From JBMYRH01 sp049602155 (lineage in GTDB: Bacteria > Myxococcota_A > UBA9042 > PHBI01 > JBMYRH01), in NCBI GenBank assembly GCA_049602155.1, contig JBMYRH010000016.1, positions 62,001-126,000 on the forward strand: a stretch of 64,000 bases of DNA, written 5' to 3'. Position 1 is the stretch's first letter. Every line of letters begins with the position of its first letter. Below the pieces are notes generated by a model. The model did no database searches. It saw only the letters and a program-made list of their open reading frames with translations, and was not told where the DNA came from. The translations under genes were made by a program, and so were the position numbers. This document shows positions 26,832 to 35,774 of this stretch, piece after piece.

Positions 26832-29501
26832 CTAGAACGAGCCGCGGATCCCGATTGATGGGATGATCGGGAGCCCATTCACGGGCTCTGGCTCACGGTA
26901 ATCATACGTGTAATTGATGAACTCAACGTTCTGCTGATTCGTCGCATTTTGGAGTTCTAAGTACATCTTGAGGGTCCAGGATTCGAAGGTGAACGTCTTG
27001 CCGACACGCACATCGAGCTGAATGAAGTCGTCCAGACGGCCCGAGAGCGTTGGGCCTGCCGGTTTTGGGACGTAGATGTCCGCTGTGCTGTCATAGTAGC
27101 CCGGCTCAAGTGGGGTATACGGGTTGCCTGTGGCGTAGCGGAAGCGTGCGCCGATGCGCCAGCCCCAAGGCAGCTTTACGCCGGCGACGACCGCCAAGAC
27201 ATGGGTCTGGTCGTAGCTGAAGGGGCGCTCCTCGTCGCCTGGTTGGTCCGTCCGTCGCGAGCTCGACAGCGTGTAGGAGACCCAGCCGTCGAACCAGTCG
27301 ACGTTCCACTGGGCGAGGAACTCACCGCCGACCACGTAGCCGACGCCGCCGTTATTGTAGCGTGGCTCATCGGAGCCAAAGCTCGCGCCCGTCGGGCTGA
27401 CGAGGTCGAACATGTGTTTGTAGAAGCCCTGGATATCGATGGCGAGCATCCCGAGGATGTCCTGGCGGTACCCGAGGCTGACATATGCGCCGCGCTCAGG
27501 TCCCATGTCTGGGTTCCCGAAGGTCTCGCTGGTCTCGTCAGGCGACGGTGCCTGGTTGTTGAGGCCCCCTGCGAGCGTCAGCTGACTGCCCGGCGCCACC
27601 TCCCAGTTCACGGTGAGCCGTGGGTCGATGGCGACGTTGGTGAAGGTGCCGAGCCAGCCATTGACCCGGACACCGCCGACGATGTTGAGCTCTGACGTGG
27701 GGCGCCACATGGCCTCTGCCCAGAGCGCGACCTCACCGGAGTAGCCGATCTCCTCGGCCTCGATGACCTCCTGGCTCGCCAGAGGGAGCTGCACCTGGCC
27801 CTCTTTGGTTGGCGCGGGGATGCTCGCGTAGACCGCGAAGCGCTGAAGGGTCGCGAGGACGCCCGAGCGCAGCGTCAGCTTGTCGACGCCACGCCATGTG
27901 ACGTGGCTGCGCAGCACCAGCGGGCAAAAGGAGATGTCGATCCCAGTCCCGCCGGGGCGAATGTCGATGTTCTGCCAACCGCTCATCAAGCCCGCGAAGA
28001 GATCTGTTTCCGGGTTGATGGCGTAGTTGAGCGTGCCCTGAATCTGATGAAAGGCTCGTCCAAAGGAGAACCCGTCAAAGGAGGGGTCCTGGTCAGGGGG
28101 CTCTTCGAAGACGAAGGAGAAGAGGTCATCGGAACCAAAGGCGAGCAGGCGCAGGTTGAAGCGCTCGTTAGGCACGTAGTCCGCCCGCGCTTGATAGTCG
28201 TAATAGCGTGGCGCGACGCCGAACCCGAAGCCGCTGTCCTCCGGGATGACCGCCGGCAAGATGGCGTCGATATAGCTGCGTCGGAAGGCGGCCCCGATGC
28301 TCCAGTGGTCGCTCACGGGTGCGGTGATGAGCGCCGCAGTGTGGAAGACGTTCACGTCCAAGTGACCGTGGACGCCGTCGGTCTTGATGTCCCCGAGGGT
28401 GACGCCGAGGAAGCCGCCTGTCGCGTTGCCGAACTCGACGGAGAAGCCGCCAGCGCGGTAGTCGATGTCTCGGATCCACTCGTCTTGCAGGACGGAGTAG
28501 AGGTTGCCGAAGTGGTAGACCTGAAAGAGCGGCATACCGTCGATGTAGAACTTGGTGTCCTCCGGAGCCGAGCCACGGATGATCAGCGCCCCTGCGCCAG
28601 GGCCGGCGGATGATGGACGCGCGACGCCAGGGAGGGCCTCGAGCACTTTGAGGGGGTCGCCCGAGGTGCCGGCGACCTCTCGGGCTTGCTCTACCGGGAT
28701 CAAGATGCGGCTGGCGTCCGCGGTCTTCCCGCGGGCGACTGTCCGGTAGCGTGCCGTCGATTTGGGTTCGAGGCGAATCGTCACCTCGTCGGTGGGCACC
28801 GTCACGTCAAGGCGGGCCTCCAGATAGTCGTACCCAGGGACGACGAGGGAGGCTTTCCCTTCGGTCATGTCCTCGATGACGAAGCGACCGTCAGCGTCAC
28901 TGATCGCCTGAAGCTCCGTGCCTTCGACGAGGACGGTGATGCCCGCCAAGGGCTTCCTGCTACCTTTCTCGAGGAGCACACCCTTTAGGCTGACTGTGGG
29001 GACCTCGGGCTCAGGCTCAGGCTCGGGCTCAGGCTCGGGCTCAGGGGTCCCGACGGTGTAGGGCAAGGCGACGCGCACCGCGATGGGCTCGCCATCGCGG
29101 AGGGCAGGTTGAAAGGTCAACGTTGCCGCCGTCTTGACGACCGCGGCGTCCCACGGGTCTCCAGCGCCCTCAGCGACGACGACGTCACTGACCGTGCCGT
29201 CGATCCCGATCGTGATCTGCACAACGACACGCCGGAGCCCTTGGTCCGTGGGGAGCCCCTCGATGACAGGGAGCTCACCGATGAGCTTCGGTGGTACGAC
29301 CCCGACGGTGGAGCGGGCATCCCTCTCTGCGGCGCCCTCGTCTTTCACCGCGTCTTCTTTCGCCGCGTCTTCTTTCGCCGCGTCTTCTTTCGCCGCGTCT
29401 TCTTTCGCGGGACCGGGCTCTCCAAGGGGCGGGTCTTCGGCGTACGCAGACGTCGCCCCGAAGAGGCTCAGTGCGAGGGTCATTGTCAGGAGGCGGTTCA
29501 T
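26832..29501 (-). CDS. TonB-dependent receptor with N-terminal TonB-C-like domain
   Basis: 889-residue outer-membrane receptor. A signal peptide (MNRLLTMTLALSLFGATSAYA) precedes AAKED repeats, then a TonB C-terminal-like domain (about 75-150). An EP-repeat linker follows, then a carboxypeptidase-regulatory-like Ig fold (about 170-250), a plug (GALIIRGSAPEDTKFYIDG) and a 22-strand-type barrel ending in Phe (IRGSF), the outer-membrane assembly signal. It overlaps the upstream lipoprotein by ATGA, so they form a pair, probably SusC/SusD-like in logic though not in sequence. Ligand unknown. Confidence 0.9.
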   Translation of the reverse strand: MNRLLTMTLALSLFGATSAYAEDPPLGEPGPAKEDAAKEDAAKEDAAKEDAVKDEGAAERDARSTVGVVPPKLIGELPVIEGLPTDQGLRRVVVQITIGIDGTVSDVVVAEGAGDPWDAAVVKTAATLTFQPALRDGEPIAVRVALPYTVGTPEPEPEPEPEPEPEVPTVSLKGVLLEKGSRKPLAGITVLVEGTELQAISDADGRFVIEDMTEGKASLVVPGYDYLEARLDVTVPTDEVTIRLEPKSTARYRTVARGKTADASRILIPVEQAREVAGTSGDPLKVLEALPGVARPSSAGPGAGALIIRGSAPEDTKFYIDGMPLFQVYHFGNLYSVLQDEWIRDIDYRAGGFSVEFGNATGGFLGVTLGDIKTDGVHGHLDVNVFHTAALITAPVSDHWSIGAAFRRSYIDAILPAVIPEDSGFGFGVAPRYYDYQARADYVPNERFNLRLLAFGSDDLFSFVFEEPPDQDPSFDGFSFGRAFHQIQGTLNYAINPETDLFAGLMSGWQNIDIRPGGTGIDISFCPLVLRSHVTWRGVDKLTLRSGVLATLQRFAVYASIPAPTKEGQVQLPLASQEVIEAEEIGYSGEVALWAEAMWRPTSELNIVGGVRVNGWLGTFTNVAIDPRLTVNWEVAPGSQLTLAGGLNNQAPSPDETSETFGNPDMGPERGAYVSLGYRQDILGMLAIDIQGFYKHMFDLVSPTGASFGSDEPRYNNGGVGYVVGGEFLAQWNVDWFDGWVSYTLSSSRRTDQPGDEERPFSYDQTHVLAVVAGVKLPWGWRIGARFRYATGNPYTPLEPGYYDSTADIYVPKPAGPTLSGRLDDFIQLDVRVGKTFTFESWTLKMYLELQNATNQQNVEFINYTYDYREPEPVNGLPIIPSIGIRGSF
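29341..29408 (-). repeat. 15-bp tandem repeats encoding AAKED
   Basis: Four to five copies of a 15-bp unit (CGTCTTCTTTCGCCG on the plus strand) near the 5' end of the TonB-dependent receptor gene. Because the unit is a multiple of three, copy-number change would alter linker length without a frameshift. Confidence 0.8.
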
Positions 29502-30328
29502 GGGGCCTCCGTGATGGTCATCGTGTGCTGGAGCCAGCCGACGCCACCTCCTGGATCGCGGACGATGACCGTCAGGGTCACGTCCCCCGCGTCGTCGGGC
29601 GCGGTGAACGTGGACGGGTTCCCCTCATTGGTTCGCCAGGGGTCGAAGCGTCCGTCCGTGGCGAAGTAGGTGACGACGCGCCCGCCTTCGCCGAAGGGGT
29701 CGGTGAGCGTGGGCACCACGACGAGCTCCTCTCCGGCGGCGACGGTGGAGGGTAGCGCGGTCTCGGCGTCCTCGGAGGACAGCGCTGTGATCGCAGGGTT
29801 GTCTATGACGTCGCCCGTTGCGATCTGGGCGATGGTGTTCAGGGCACCACCGTCGGGTTCATCGTCGATGCGCATCCACATGCGGAGGGGGCAGGTGCCG
29901 TCCACGCAGGCGCCCAAACCGTAGCAGTCTGCGTCCGTTGTGCACTCAGGGAGCGGGATCTCAGGGAGAGCGAACGTGACCTCGTGTGGCGCGTCCTCAG
30001 TGCCCGACCCAAGGGGCAGCGCGGTCTGAAGGAATGCCGGCAGATCTGGGACGTCCTCGGCCGAGCAACGTACGCCCTCCTCTTCGGTCGTCCACGGGAG
30101 GACACACGCCTCGAGGGTGAGCGGCGTCGTGCTGAGATCATGCCCCAAGATGACGGCGGTCTGAGGCGACCCCGGCTGCAGCACACGCGGGGTGAACTGG
30201 ACGGCGAGGATTTGCGGTCGCTCCAAAGTCGATGGCGAGTCCATCGCCTCGTCACAGGCCGTGCCGACCAATGTCAGGGCCATGAGGGCCCCGATGAGGG
30301 TTAGGCGGGAGAGGAAGTCTGAGGACAT
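29498..30328 (-). CDS. Lipoprotein partner of the TonB-dependent receptor
   Basis: 276 residues. The start is ATG 30328, with GGAG upstream and a lipoprotein signal LVGTAC (Cys25). It contains an IPT/Ig-like stretch and a Cys cluster (CTTDADCYGLGACVDGTC, about 130-147) of the kind common in myxobacterial secreted proteins. It ends with a beta-sandwich-like domain (STFTAPDDAGDVTLTVIVRD). The stop overlaps the receptor start by ATGA. Probably a surface-exposed binding partner of the receptor; the function is inferred from the pairing. Confidence 0.75.
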   Translation of the reverse strand: MSSDFLSRLTLIGALMALTLVGTACDEAMDSPSTLERPQILAVQFTPRVLQPGSPQTAVILGHDLSTTPLTLEACVLPWTTEEEGVRCSAEDVPDLPAFLQTALPLGSGTEDAPHEVTFALPEIPLPECTTDADCYGLGACVDGTCPLRMWMRIDDEPDGGALNTIAQIATGDVIDNPAITALSSEDAETALPSTVAAGEELVVVPTLTDPFGEGGRVVTYFATDGRFDPWRTNEGNPSTFTAPDDAGDVTLTVIVRDPGGGVGWLQHTMTITEAP

Positions 30329-30411
30329 GGAGGGCTCCAATCGTAGGCAACGAGGCGGCTTGGGCGGGCGGGTCGACCTGGTCGGGCGACGCCGTGAAGG
30401 CGGCTGGGGCG

Positions 30412-31068
30412 TCATGATGACGTCTTTTTCTGCTCAGTGTCACGTTTGAAAGATTGATTTTCACGACGCGTTTGAATGAACCAGATCGCCACGACGATGC
30501 TCACCAACACCGTCATGAACAGCATGTAGCGGCGAAACCATACCAACGCATACTCCAGCTGGAAGCCGAGGGCGGCGCCAATCCCGACGACAGCGAGCAT
30601 CCAGAGCACTGCAGATGTGAAGGCGGCCGCTGTCACGCGACCGACCGGCAGCTTTGAGGTCCCGGCGACGACAAAGAGGACCTGCCGGATGGGGGGCAAG
30701 AAGCGGTTGAGGAGGATGTACCAGGTCCCGTGGCGCTCAAATCGGGAGGTCAAGGTCTCGACCCAGGCGACCACTGCGGGGCGCCGAAAGAGCTGATGCA
30801 GCCATGTGTCGTGGACCGTGGAGACCATATAGCGTCCGACGGCGTAGTCGAGCATCCCGCCGAGGGTCGAGCCGACGGCGCCCGCGAGGATCAGAGGCAG
30901 GACAGGGCGCTCAGCGGCGGAGTTGACGACGGCCAGCAGGGTCGGGATGAGTTCCGAGGGCAAGATGGGGATCAGGTACTCCAGGAAGGTGGCCGCCGCG
31001 AGGACGCCATATCCGGTGACCGGATCCTGCTGCTCCGCCCAGGCGATGAACGAGGCGTGGTCGATCAT
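30412..31068 (-). CDS. DedA-family membrane protein
   Basis: 218 residues with several membrane segments and the VTT/DedA pattern. Features: FLEYLIPILPSELI with acidic residues in the first segment, GAVGSTLGGMLDYAVGRY, and FERHGTWYILLNRFLPPIRQVLFVVAG with conserved Arg and Pro residues. DedA proteins act as flippases or transporters for polyprenyl and other lipids and affect membrane energetics. The start overlaps the cytochrome stop by ATGA (31065-31068), making it the third gene of the CarH-like operon. Confidence 0.9.
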   Translation of the reverse strand: MIDHASFIAWAEQQDPVTGYGVLAAATFLEYLIPILPSELIPTLLAVVNSAAERPVLPLILAGAVGSTLGGMLDYAVGRYMVSTVHDTWLHQLFRRPAVVAWVETLTSRFERHGTWYILLNRFLPPIRQVLFVVAGTSKLPVGRVTAAAFTSAVLWMLAVVGIGAALGFQLEYALVWFRRYMLFMTVLVSIVVAIWFIQTRRENQSFKRDTEQKKTSS

Positions 31069-32255
31069 GGTCCCTCCCCGTCCTCTGGTTGAACAGAGAT
31101 CTGGCGCTCATAGAGCGTCATGACCAGGTCGTCTTCGGTCATCCCAGCGGCTTTGGCCACCGCGTGCTCGGGCTCCCACAGGATCCACCTCACCACCGCC
31201 CTGACCTGAACTGTCTGCCTCGGCAGAGGTCCCGAGATCTCCAAGGTCATCGGGCGCCGCTCTCTTGGGAGCAGGGAGGTGTCCGAACCAGGCACTTCGA
31301 CCAACGTGTGGAGGTCGACGACCCGCTGGAGGACTTGCCGATCTTCGGCCAAGAGCGCCCCCGTGCCATCGACAGCCTCGAGGACAACGTGGAGAGCCCG
31401 GTGCGGCTCGGCCGTGGGCATCCGATGGCCTGTGCCGTTGATGAGGGTCAGGGTGGCCTGTGCCCCCGTGGCTGCGTCCGCGCTCAGCGCCAGGTCCTCG
31501 ACCTGCGCCCCCTCACGCACGAAGTCGATCTCGTAGGGGCCGCGGAGCGCATGACTGTGCGCGGGCCGCGGTGGCGCCCCTCTCGCGGCAGGTCGATCTG
31601 CGACCGCGGGCATGTGACAGTCGACGCAGTTTTTGTCACCTCCGGCGGCGCGGTAGGTCTCCCACTCGGCGAAGGTGTCCATGAGCGGTCTATCGAGGGT
31701 GCCCAGCGCTTGGAGGTCCATGCTGTGACACGGTCGACATGTCGCCTCCGTGCCTAAGGCCTTGTTGACGGTGACCGGGTGAGGCGCCAGGGCCGTCTCA
31801 AAGGTGCCGACGATCGCCCCGTCACGTTGATGGCAGGCGACACAGGTCACGCCCTCATGGCGCAACCCCTCAACGTGCCGCGGGTTCGGGGCTGTCCGCG
31901 GCGTCAGCGTCGGCCACACCGCCCACAAGCCGCTGGTCGTCTCTGTGCGTTGCTCCACGAGCGGGGCATGACAATGGTCGCAGAAGTACGGGGCCCCGTT
32001 GGCCTCGAGGTCTGCGACATAGAGGGGGTCCGTCGTCGCCCGACCATGCCCTGTACCTCGCCACTCTTCAGCGATGGTGACATGGCAGCCTCCGCAGGCT
32101 GTCGCTGAGAGGCTGCCCACGCCGTCGACGGGGTCCATCGGCGCGAGCAGAGGCGGCGTCACCTCATGATAGACCCATTGGTTCACGAACTCGTAGCCGA
32201 CGCCGAGCCCCAAGAGGGCGATCCCCAAGATGATGAGCCGGGTGCGTCCGCTCAT
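31065..32255 (-). CDS. Pentaheme c-type cytochrome
   Basis: 396 residues. The N-terminal signal anchor (RLIILGIALLGLGVGYEFV) leads to a periplasmic domain with five CxxCH haem sites, at residues 54-58, 92-96, 138-142, 173-177 and 210-214. The pattern resembles cytochrome c554/multihaem family proteins. The C-terminal 170 residues form a haem-free beta-rich domain. The start at 32255 is fixed by ATGA overlap with the upstream regulator; the frame runs further upstream inside that gene. It also overlaps DedA by ATGA. Electron transfer in the periplasm is likely; the partner is unknown. Confidence 0.9.
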   Translation of the reverse strand: MSGRTRLIILGIALLGLGVGYEFVNQWVYHEVTPPLLAPMDPVDGVGSLSATACGGCHVTIAEEWRGTGHGRATTDPLYVADLEANGAPYFCDHCHAPLVEQRTETTSGLWAVWPTLTPRTAPNPRHVEGLRHEGVTCVACHQRDGAIVGTFETALAPHPVTVNKALGTEATCRPCHSMDLQALGTLDRPLMDTFAEWETYRAAGGDKNCVDCHMPAVADRPAARGAPPRPAHSHALRGPYEIDFVREGAQVEDLALSADAATGAQATLTLINGTGHRMPTAEPHRALHVVLEAVDGTGALLAEDRQVLQRVVDLHTLVEVPGSDTSLLPRERRPMTLEISGPLPRQTVQVRAVVRWILWEPEHAVAKAAGMTEDDLVMTLYERQISVQPEDGEGP

Positions 32256-33058
32256 GTGGCGAGCCGCTGGTAGAGGAGCCTGTGTAGGGCCTCGAACCGG
32301 CGCACTCGGATGCCGTGCTTCGGCACACTCGGCCACGCGCCGCCACCACCGAGGATGAGCATCGTGCCGTAGGGCTCAGTGAGCGCCTCGAGCTGCGCGC
32401 ACTGGAGTGCGAGGTCCTCGGGATCGTGCGCGAAGGGTGAGGCGGAGACTGCGACCAGATCGATGTCTCCACCGGCCAACGCCCCTTTAAGCTCCATGAT
32501 AGGCGTCCCTCGTCCGCACCACTGACTGGTCCAGCCTACTTCACGGGCGCAGAGCTCCACCAGCACGAGGCCCAGTGTATGCTCTTCGCCCTCGGCCGTG
32601 AGCAAGAGGACGTGCCTCCCCTGGGTTTGCGTGGGGATCGCCTCCATGACCAGGGTCAGCCCTCGAACGAGGCGCTCGGATGCGGAGTGCTCTTCAATGA
32701 TCGACAGCTCGCCCTCGGACCAACGTCTGCCGATCTCAGCCAAGACCAGCCCGAGCTCCCGCGCGACGCGCCACCATGACCCGAGTCGGTGGCGCGCGCT
32801 GTATAGCGCCCCGGCGACTTGGTGGGCGCCACCGCCACCGAGGAGCGTGTCGATCCACTGCGCGGTCTCAGTCTGAGATAGGTTCGTCGCCAGCGCCCTA
32901 CTCGCGTGCGCCACCAACGCAGAACGTTCAAATCGACGATGACCTCCCGCTGTTCGGACACAGGGGACGATTCCCTGATCCGCCCAACGTTTAATCGTCG
33001 AGACCCCAACGTTCAGGAATTCAGCCGCATCGGCGCTTGAGAGGCGTTCTTCGCTCAT
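32252..33058 (-). CDS. CarH/LitR-like B12-dependent photoreceptor transcription factor
   Basis: 268 residues. The N-terminal MerR-type helix-turn-helix reads SSADAAEFLNVGVSTIKRWA and GGHRRF. A B12-binding helical-bundle domain carries the complete CarH photoreceptor motif W113-x9-E123-H124. A Rossmann-like cobalamin-binding domain has EEHTLG (160 as lower axial His, with Glu in place of the usual Asp of DxHxxG). In characterised CarH proteins adenosylcobalamin keeps a tetramer on DNA in the dark, and light breaks it. Here it heads an overlapping operon and faces a divergent radical SAM operon. Light response is inferred from the motif. Confidence 0.88.
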   Translation of the reverse strand: MSEERLSSADAAEFLNVGVSTIKRWADQGIVPCVRTAGGHRRFERSALVAHASRALATNLSQTETAQWIDTLLGGGGAHQVAGALYSARHRLGSWWRVARELGLVLAEIGRRWSEGELSIIEEHSASERLVRGLTLVMEAIPTQTQGRHVLLLTAEGEEHTLGLVLVELCAREVGWTSQWCGRGTPIMELKGALAGGDIDLVAVSASPFAHDPEDLALQCAQLEALTEPYGTMLILGGGGAWPSVPKHGIRVRRFEALHRLLYQRLAT

Positions 33059-33069
33059 CTTCTAGGCGT

Positions 33070-33159
33070 AAACGATTTGGACGTTTTTTCCAAGGGATGA
33101 AAAACGGTTTGGACGGTGTTGTTCGATGCGTCGAACGCGCTCTCGGTGACGTTTTTTCC
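33070..33159. promoter_or_regulatory. Repeat-rich operator region between the CarH-like and radical SAM operons
   Basis: AAACGATTTGGACG (33070-33083) recurs as AAACGGTTTGGACG (33102-33115), a 32-bp offset of about three helical turns. GACGTTTTTTCC recurs exactly at 33080-33091 and 33148-33159. A perfect palindrome GTTCGA-TGCG-TCGAAC lies at 33121-33136. These are good candidates for binding sites of the CarH-like regulator, placed just upstream of the plus-strand -35 box. Confidence 0.6.
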
Positions 33160-33185
33160 GTCCCAGCGGCCACTATTTCTGAGTC

Positions 33186-33215
33186 TTGACACGCTCTTTT
33201 TGAAACGACCATACT
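33186..33215 (+). promoter_or_regulatory. Sigma70-type promoter of the radical SAM operon
   Basis: A perfect -35 TTGACA (33186-33191), an 18-bp spacer and -10-like CATACT (33210-33215, 4 of 6 matches). Transcription would start near 33222, giving a leader of about 55 bases before the ATG at 33279. The repeats immediately upstream fit repressor or activator sites. Confidence 0.65.
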
Positions 33216-33278
33216 CCCCGCACCGGCGTTTCCTTAACGACTGGTGGGCCAAATGTTCGTTAGCTTGGTGAGGATTGC

Positions 33279-34778
33279 ATGAAGATTCTGTTGGTTCAGC
33301 CCGCGCCCTTTGAGCCTGGCCGCTTGGGGTTGGAGAACGTCATTTGGCTCTCCGAGCCAGTGGGGTTGACCTCGATCGCCGCGATGGTGCCGGACCACGA
33401 CGTCCGCATCATGGACATGCGGCTCGAAGAGGACCTCGCTTACAACCTGATGCTGCAGGAGTTTCAGCCCGACCTGGTGGGCACGACGTCGATGACGACG
33501 GACTGCTATCAAGCCAAGGCGCTGATGCACATTGCGAAGAACACCCTCGGGGACTCGTGCTTTACCATCGTGGGTGGGCATCACCCCACGCTCGCGCCGT
33601 CCGACTTCTATGAGGATTGCGTGGACGCGCTCTGTATCGGTGAGGGTGAGGACACGTTCCGGGAGCTGGTCGACCACCTCGAGGGCGGGGGATCGTTCCG
33701 GGAGCTCGACGCGATCCCTGGGCTCCGCTACCGAGATTCCGCGAACACGTGGGTTCAGTCCTCTAAGCGCGGTCAAGAGCGGGACTTAGACACGTTCCCG
33801 GTGCCCGCACGGCACCTCATCAAGAAGTACAGCGGCGACTACTTCTTTACGGTCGCGAACCCGATGGCGTCGATGGCGACGAGCCGGGGGTGCAGCTTCG
33901 ACTGCAACTTCTGCGCGATCTGGGAATTCTATGAGCGCCGCACGCGCTACCTGAGCGCGGAGGCCATCTGTGACCAGCTCGAGCAGATCGAGGAGCCCTT
34001 TGTCTTCTTCCTCGACGACAACTTCCTGTCGAAGAAGGCGCGCCTCGAGGCGCTGGCGGCGGAGATCAAGCGCCGCGGCATCAAGAAGTACTGGGGGACT
34101 CAAGGGCGCACTGACTTCATCGCGGACAACCCGGAGACGATGAGGCGCCTCAGGGACGCAGGCCTCATCATGGTCCTCAGCGGCTATGAGTCCAACGACG
34201 AGAACGCCCTCGACGCGTTGCTGAAGCGCAACACGGTCGACCAGAACAAGCGCGCCGCTGTGATCATGCGGGACTTGGGGATCATCTCGACAGGCATCTT
34301 CATGATCCGCCCCGAATTCGACGAAGCCGACTTCGACACGCTCTACAACCACATCAACGAGCTTGGAGTGGCGATGCCGCTCGTCACCGTCTACACGCCG
34401 CTGCCGGGCACTCAACTCTTCAAGCAACGCAAAGACGACCTGCTAACGCGGGACTCCAGGCTCTTCGATCTGCTCCACTCCGTGCTCCCGACCAAGCTCC
34501 CTCGCAGACGCTTTTACGAGAAGCTGGCCGAGTACAACCAAGCGGTATGGCCGTCGTTTGAGAAGGGGACTTGGGCCGCGATTCGTCGTAGACCGGCCTT
34601 CTTCTGGAAAGCCCGAGAGGGGACACGGAAGTTCATCAAGAAGGCGAACAACTACCGACGTATCGTGGAGGACGCCGAGAGCCATCTCCGGGACGAGATC
34701 GGCATCATCGCCCCCGATGTCATCGCCACCCCGGCGGAGCTCAATAAGCCCTTTGTCACGCTCTCGAAGACGGCGTAA
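33279..34778 (+). CDS. B12-binding-domain radical SAM enzyme (first of the cluster)
   Basis: 499 residues. An N-terminal cobalamin-binding-type Rossmann domain (MKILLVQPAPFEPG to about 150, with TIVGGHHPTLAP) lacks DxHxxG, as in many class B radical SAM proteins. The radical SAM domain has C-x3-C-x2-C in SRGCSFDCNFCAIWEFY and FFLDDNF. The C-terminal 100 residues are basic and helical, with no family assignment. The start has GAGG upstream and follows the TTGACA promoter. It is 17 bp from the diiron oxidase gene. The overall type is BchE/HpnJ/P-methylase-like; the reaction is unknown. Confidence 0.87.
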   Translation: MKILLVQPAPFEPGRLGLENVIWLSEPVGLTSIAAMVPDHDVRIMDMRLEEDLAYNLMLQEFQPDLVGTTSMTTDCYQAKALMHIAKNTLGDSCFTIVGGHHPTLAPSDFYEDCVDALCIGEGEDTFRELVDHLEGGGSFRELDAIPGLRYRDSANTWVQSSKRGQERDLDTFPVPARHLIKKYSGDYFFTVANPMASMATSRGCSFDCNFCAIWEFYERRTRYLSAEAICDQLEQIEEPFVFFLDDNFLSKKARLEALAAEIKRRGIKKYWGTQGRTDFIADNPETMRRLRDAGLIMVLSGYESNDENALDALLKRNTVDQNKRAAVIMRDLGIISTGIFMIRPEFDEADFDTLYNHINELGVAMPLVTVYTPLPGTQLFKQRKDDLLTRDSRLFDLLHSVLPTKLPRRRFYEKLAEYNQAVWPSFEKGTWAAIRRRPAFFWKAREGTRKFIKKANNYRRIVEDAESHLRDEIGIIAPDVIATPAELNKPFVTLSKTA

Positions 34779-34795
34779 GGCGCGGAGGAATTACG

Positions 34796-35764
34796 ATGGC
34801 TGAATCAACCTTAGTCTCCCGCTTCGTTCACATCAGCGACCGCTTGCGTGAGCGCCGACATGAGATGAACGTCTCCGTTCAGGGCTGGCTCACGGGCAAG
34901 CGCGGCGTGAACCTGAGTCACAGCGAGACCTACACCCCGCTGCCTTACGAAGAGGACCCTCGGGTCTTCCTGAAGCACTTGCGCCACGCCGTGGAGACCC
35001 ACGTCGGCGTGAATCATCCGCTCTTGGGCCGCATTGCGCATGTGCCGTTCACCCGCGAGGATTACCTCGTGATGGGGCTGCAGCATTACCCGCTGGTCGG
35101 GACGTTCACGACCTACCTCGAGCTCCTGCTCTTGCGGGCCCCCCACTCGGACGCCAAGCAGTGGATCGCGAAGGTGCTCATCGATGAGTACGGCGAAGGG
35201 TCCGACGATAAGGACCACGCCGAGCTTTACCAAGAGTTCCTGGGCGCGTGCGGCGCCTCGGATGCGCAGATGACGCAGACGATGCTCCATGAGGAGATCA
35301 CCGGCTTCATCGCCGACCACCTCCACCTCTGCAGCGAGGAGCCCTTCCTCGTGGGCTTGGGGGCGGTGGGGCCGGGCCACGAGTGGGCGATCCCGAAGAT
35401 GTTCCCGCAGATCGTCAAGGGGCTCCGGCGCGCGAAGTTTGATGAGGAGGAGATCCTCTACTTCACGCTCCACATGGAGCAGGACGAGGACCACGGGGCG
35501 TGGCTCGAAGAGGCGCTCGTCGACTACGCCACGACGCCTGAGGCGCAGGCACAGATCCATCAGGGCGCGATGCGCTCGCTGGCAGCCCGGACACGGTTTT
35601 GGAGCGGCGTACAGGACAAGATCGTCCGCTGGCGTCAGCCGAAAAACGTTCACCTGCGCTCTCAGATGCGCAAGGACGGCGACCGCCAAGGGCGCGAGAT
35701 GACGCTCCAAGGGTGGCGCGGCAAGATCTCCGAGCATGGCCTCTTGGCCGCCACGCGGATTTGA
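34796..35764 (+). CDS. Haem-oxygenase-like diiron oxidase (HDO superfamily)
   Basis: 322-residue helical protein. The metal-ligand pattern of the HDO superfamily (UndA, BesC, SznF, CADD) is visible. Candidates are Glu131 and His141 in DEYGEGSDDKDHAELY, Glu196 in GPGHEWAIPKMF, and His226, Asp230 and His233 in LHMEQDEDHGAW. These enzymes use a labile diiron site and O2 to oxidise or cleave aliphatic or amino-acid substrates. It has a strong RBS (GGAGGAA) and lies between two B12-type radical SAM genes, so a shared biosynthetic pathway is very likely. The product is unknown. Confidence 0.85.
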   Translation: MAESTLVSRFVHISDRLRERRHEMNVSVQGWLTGKRGVNLSHSETYTPLPYEEDPRVFLKHLRHAVETHVGVNHPLLGRIAHVPFTREDYLVMGLQHYPLVGTFTTYLELLLLRAPHSDAKQWIAKVLIDEYGEGSDDKDHAELYQEFLGACGASDAQMTQTMLHEEITGFIADHLHLCSEEPFLVGLGAVGPGHEWAIPKMFPQIVKGLRRAKFDEEEILYFTLHMEQDEDHGAWLEEALVDYATTPEAQAQIHQGAMRSLAARTRFWSGVQDKIVRWRQPKNVHLRSQMRKDGDRQGREMTLQGWRGKISEHGLLAATRI

Positions 35765-35774
35765 GGGGGACCCT

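Noticed and set aside
31065..33058. Carotenoid biosynthesis genes expected next to a CarH-like regulator
   Set aside because: None found on either strand within the window; the neighbours are a cytochrome, DedA and the radical SAM cluster.
35736..35774. ATG start of the second radical SAM gene at 35736
   Set aside because: It would lie inside the oxidase gene and add 13 residues unlike the family; the TTG at 35775 has a strong RBS and gives the expected KILFVQ start.
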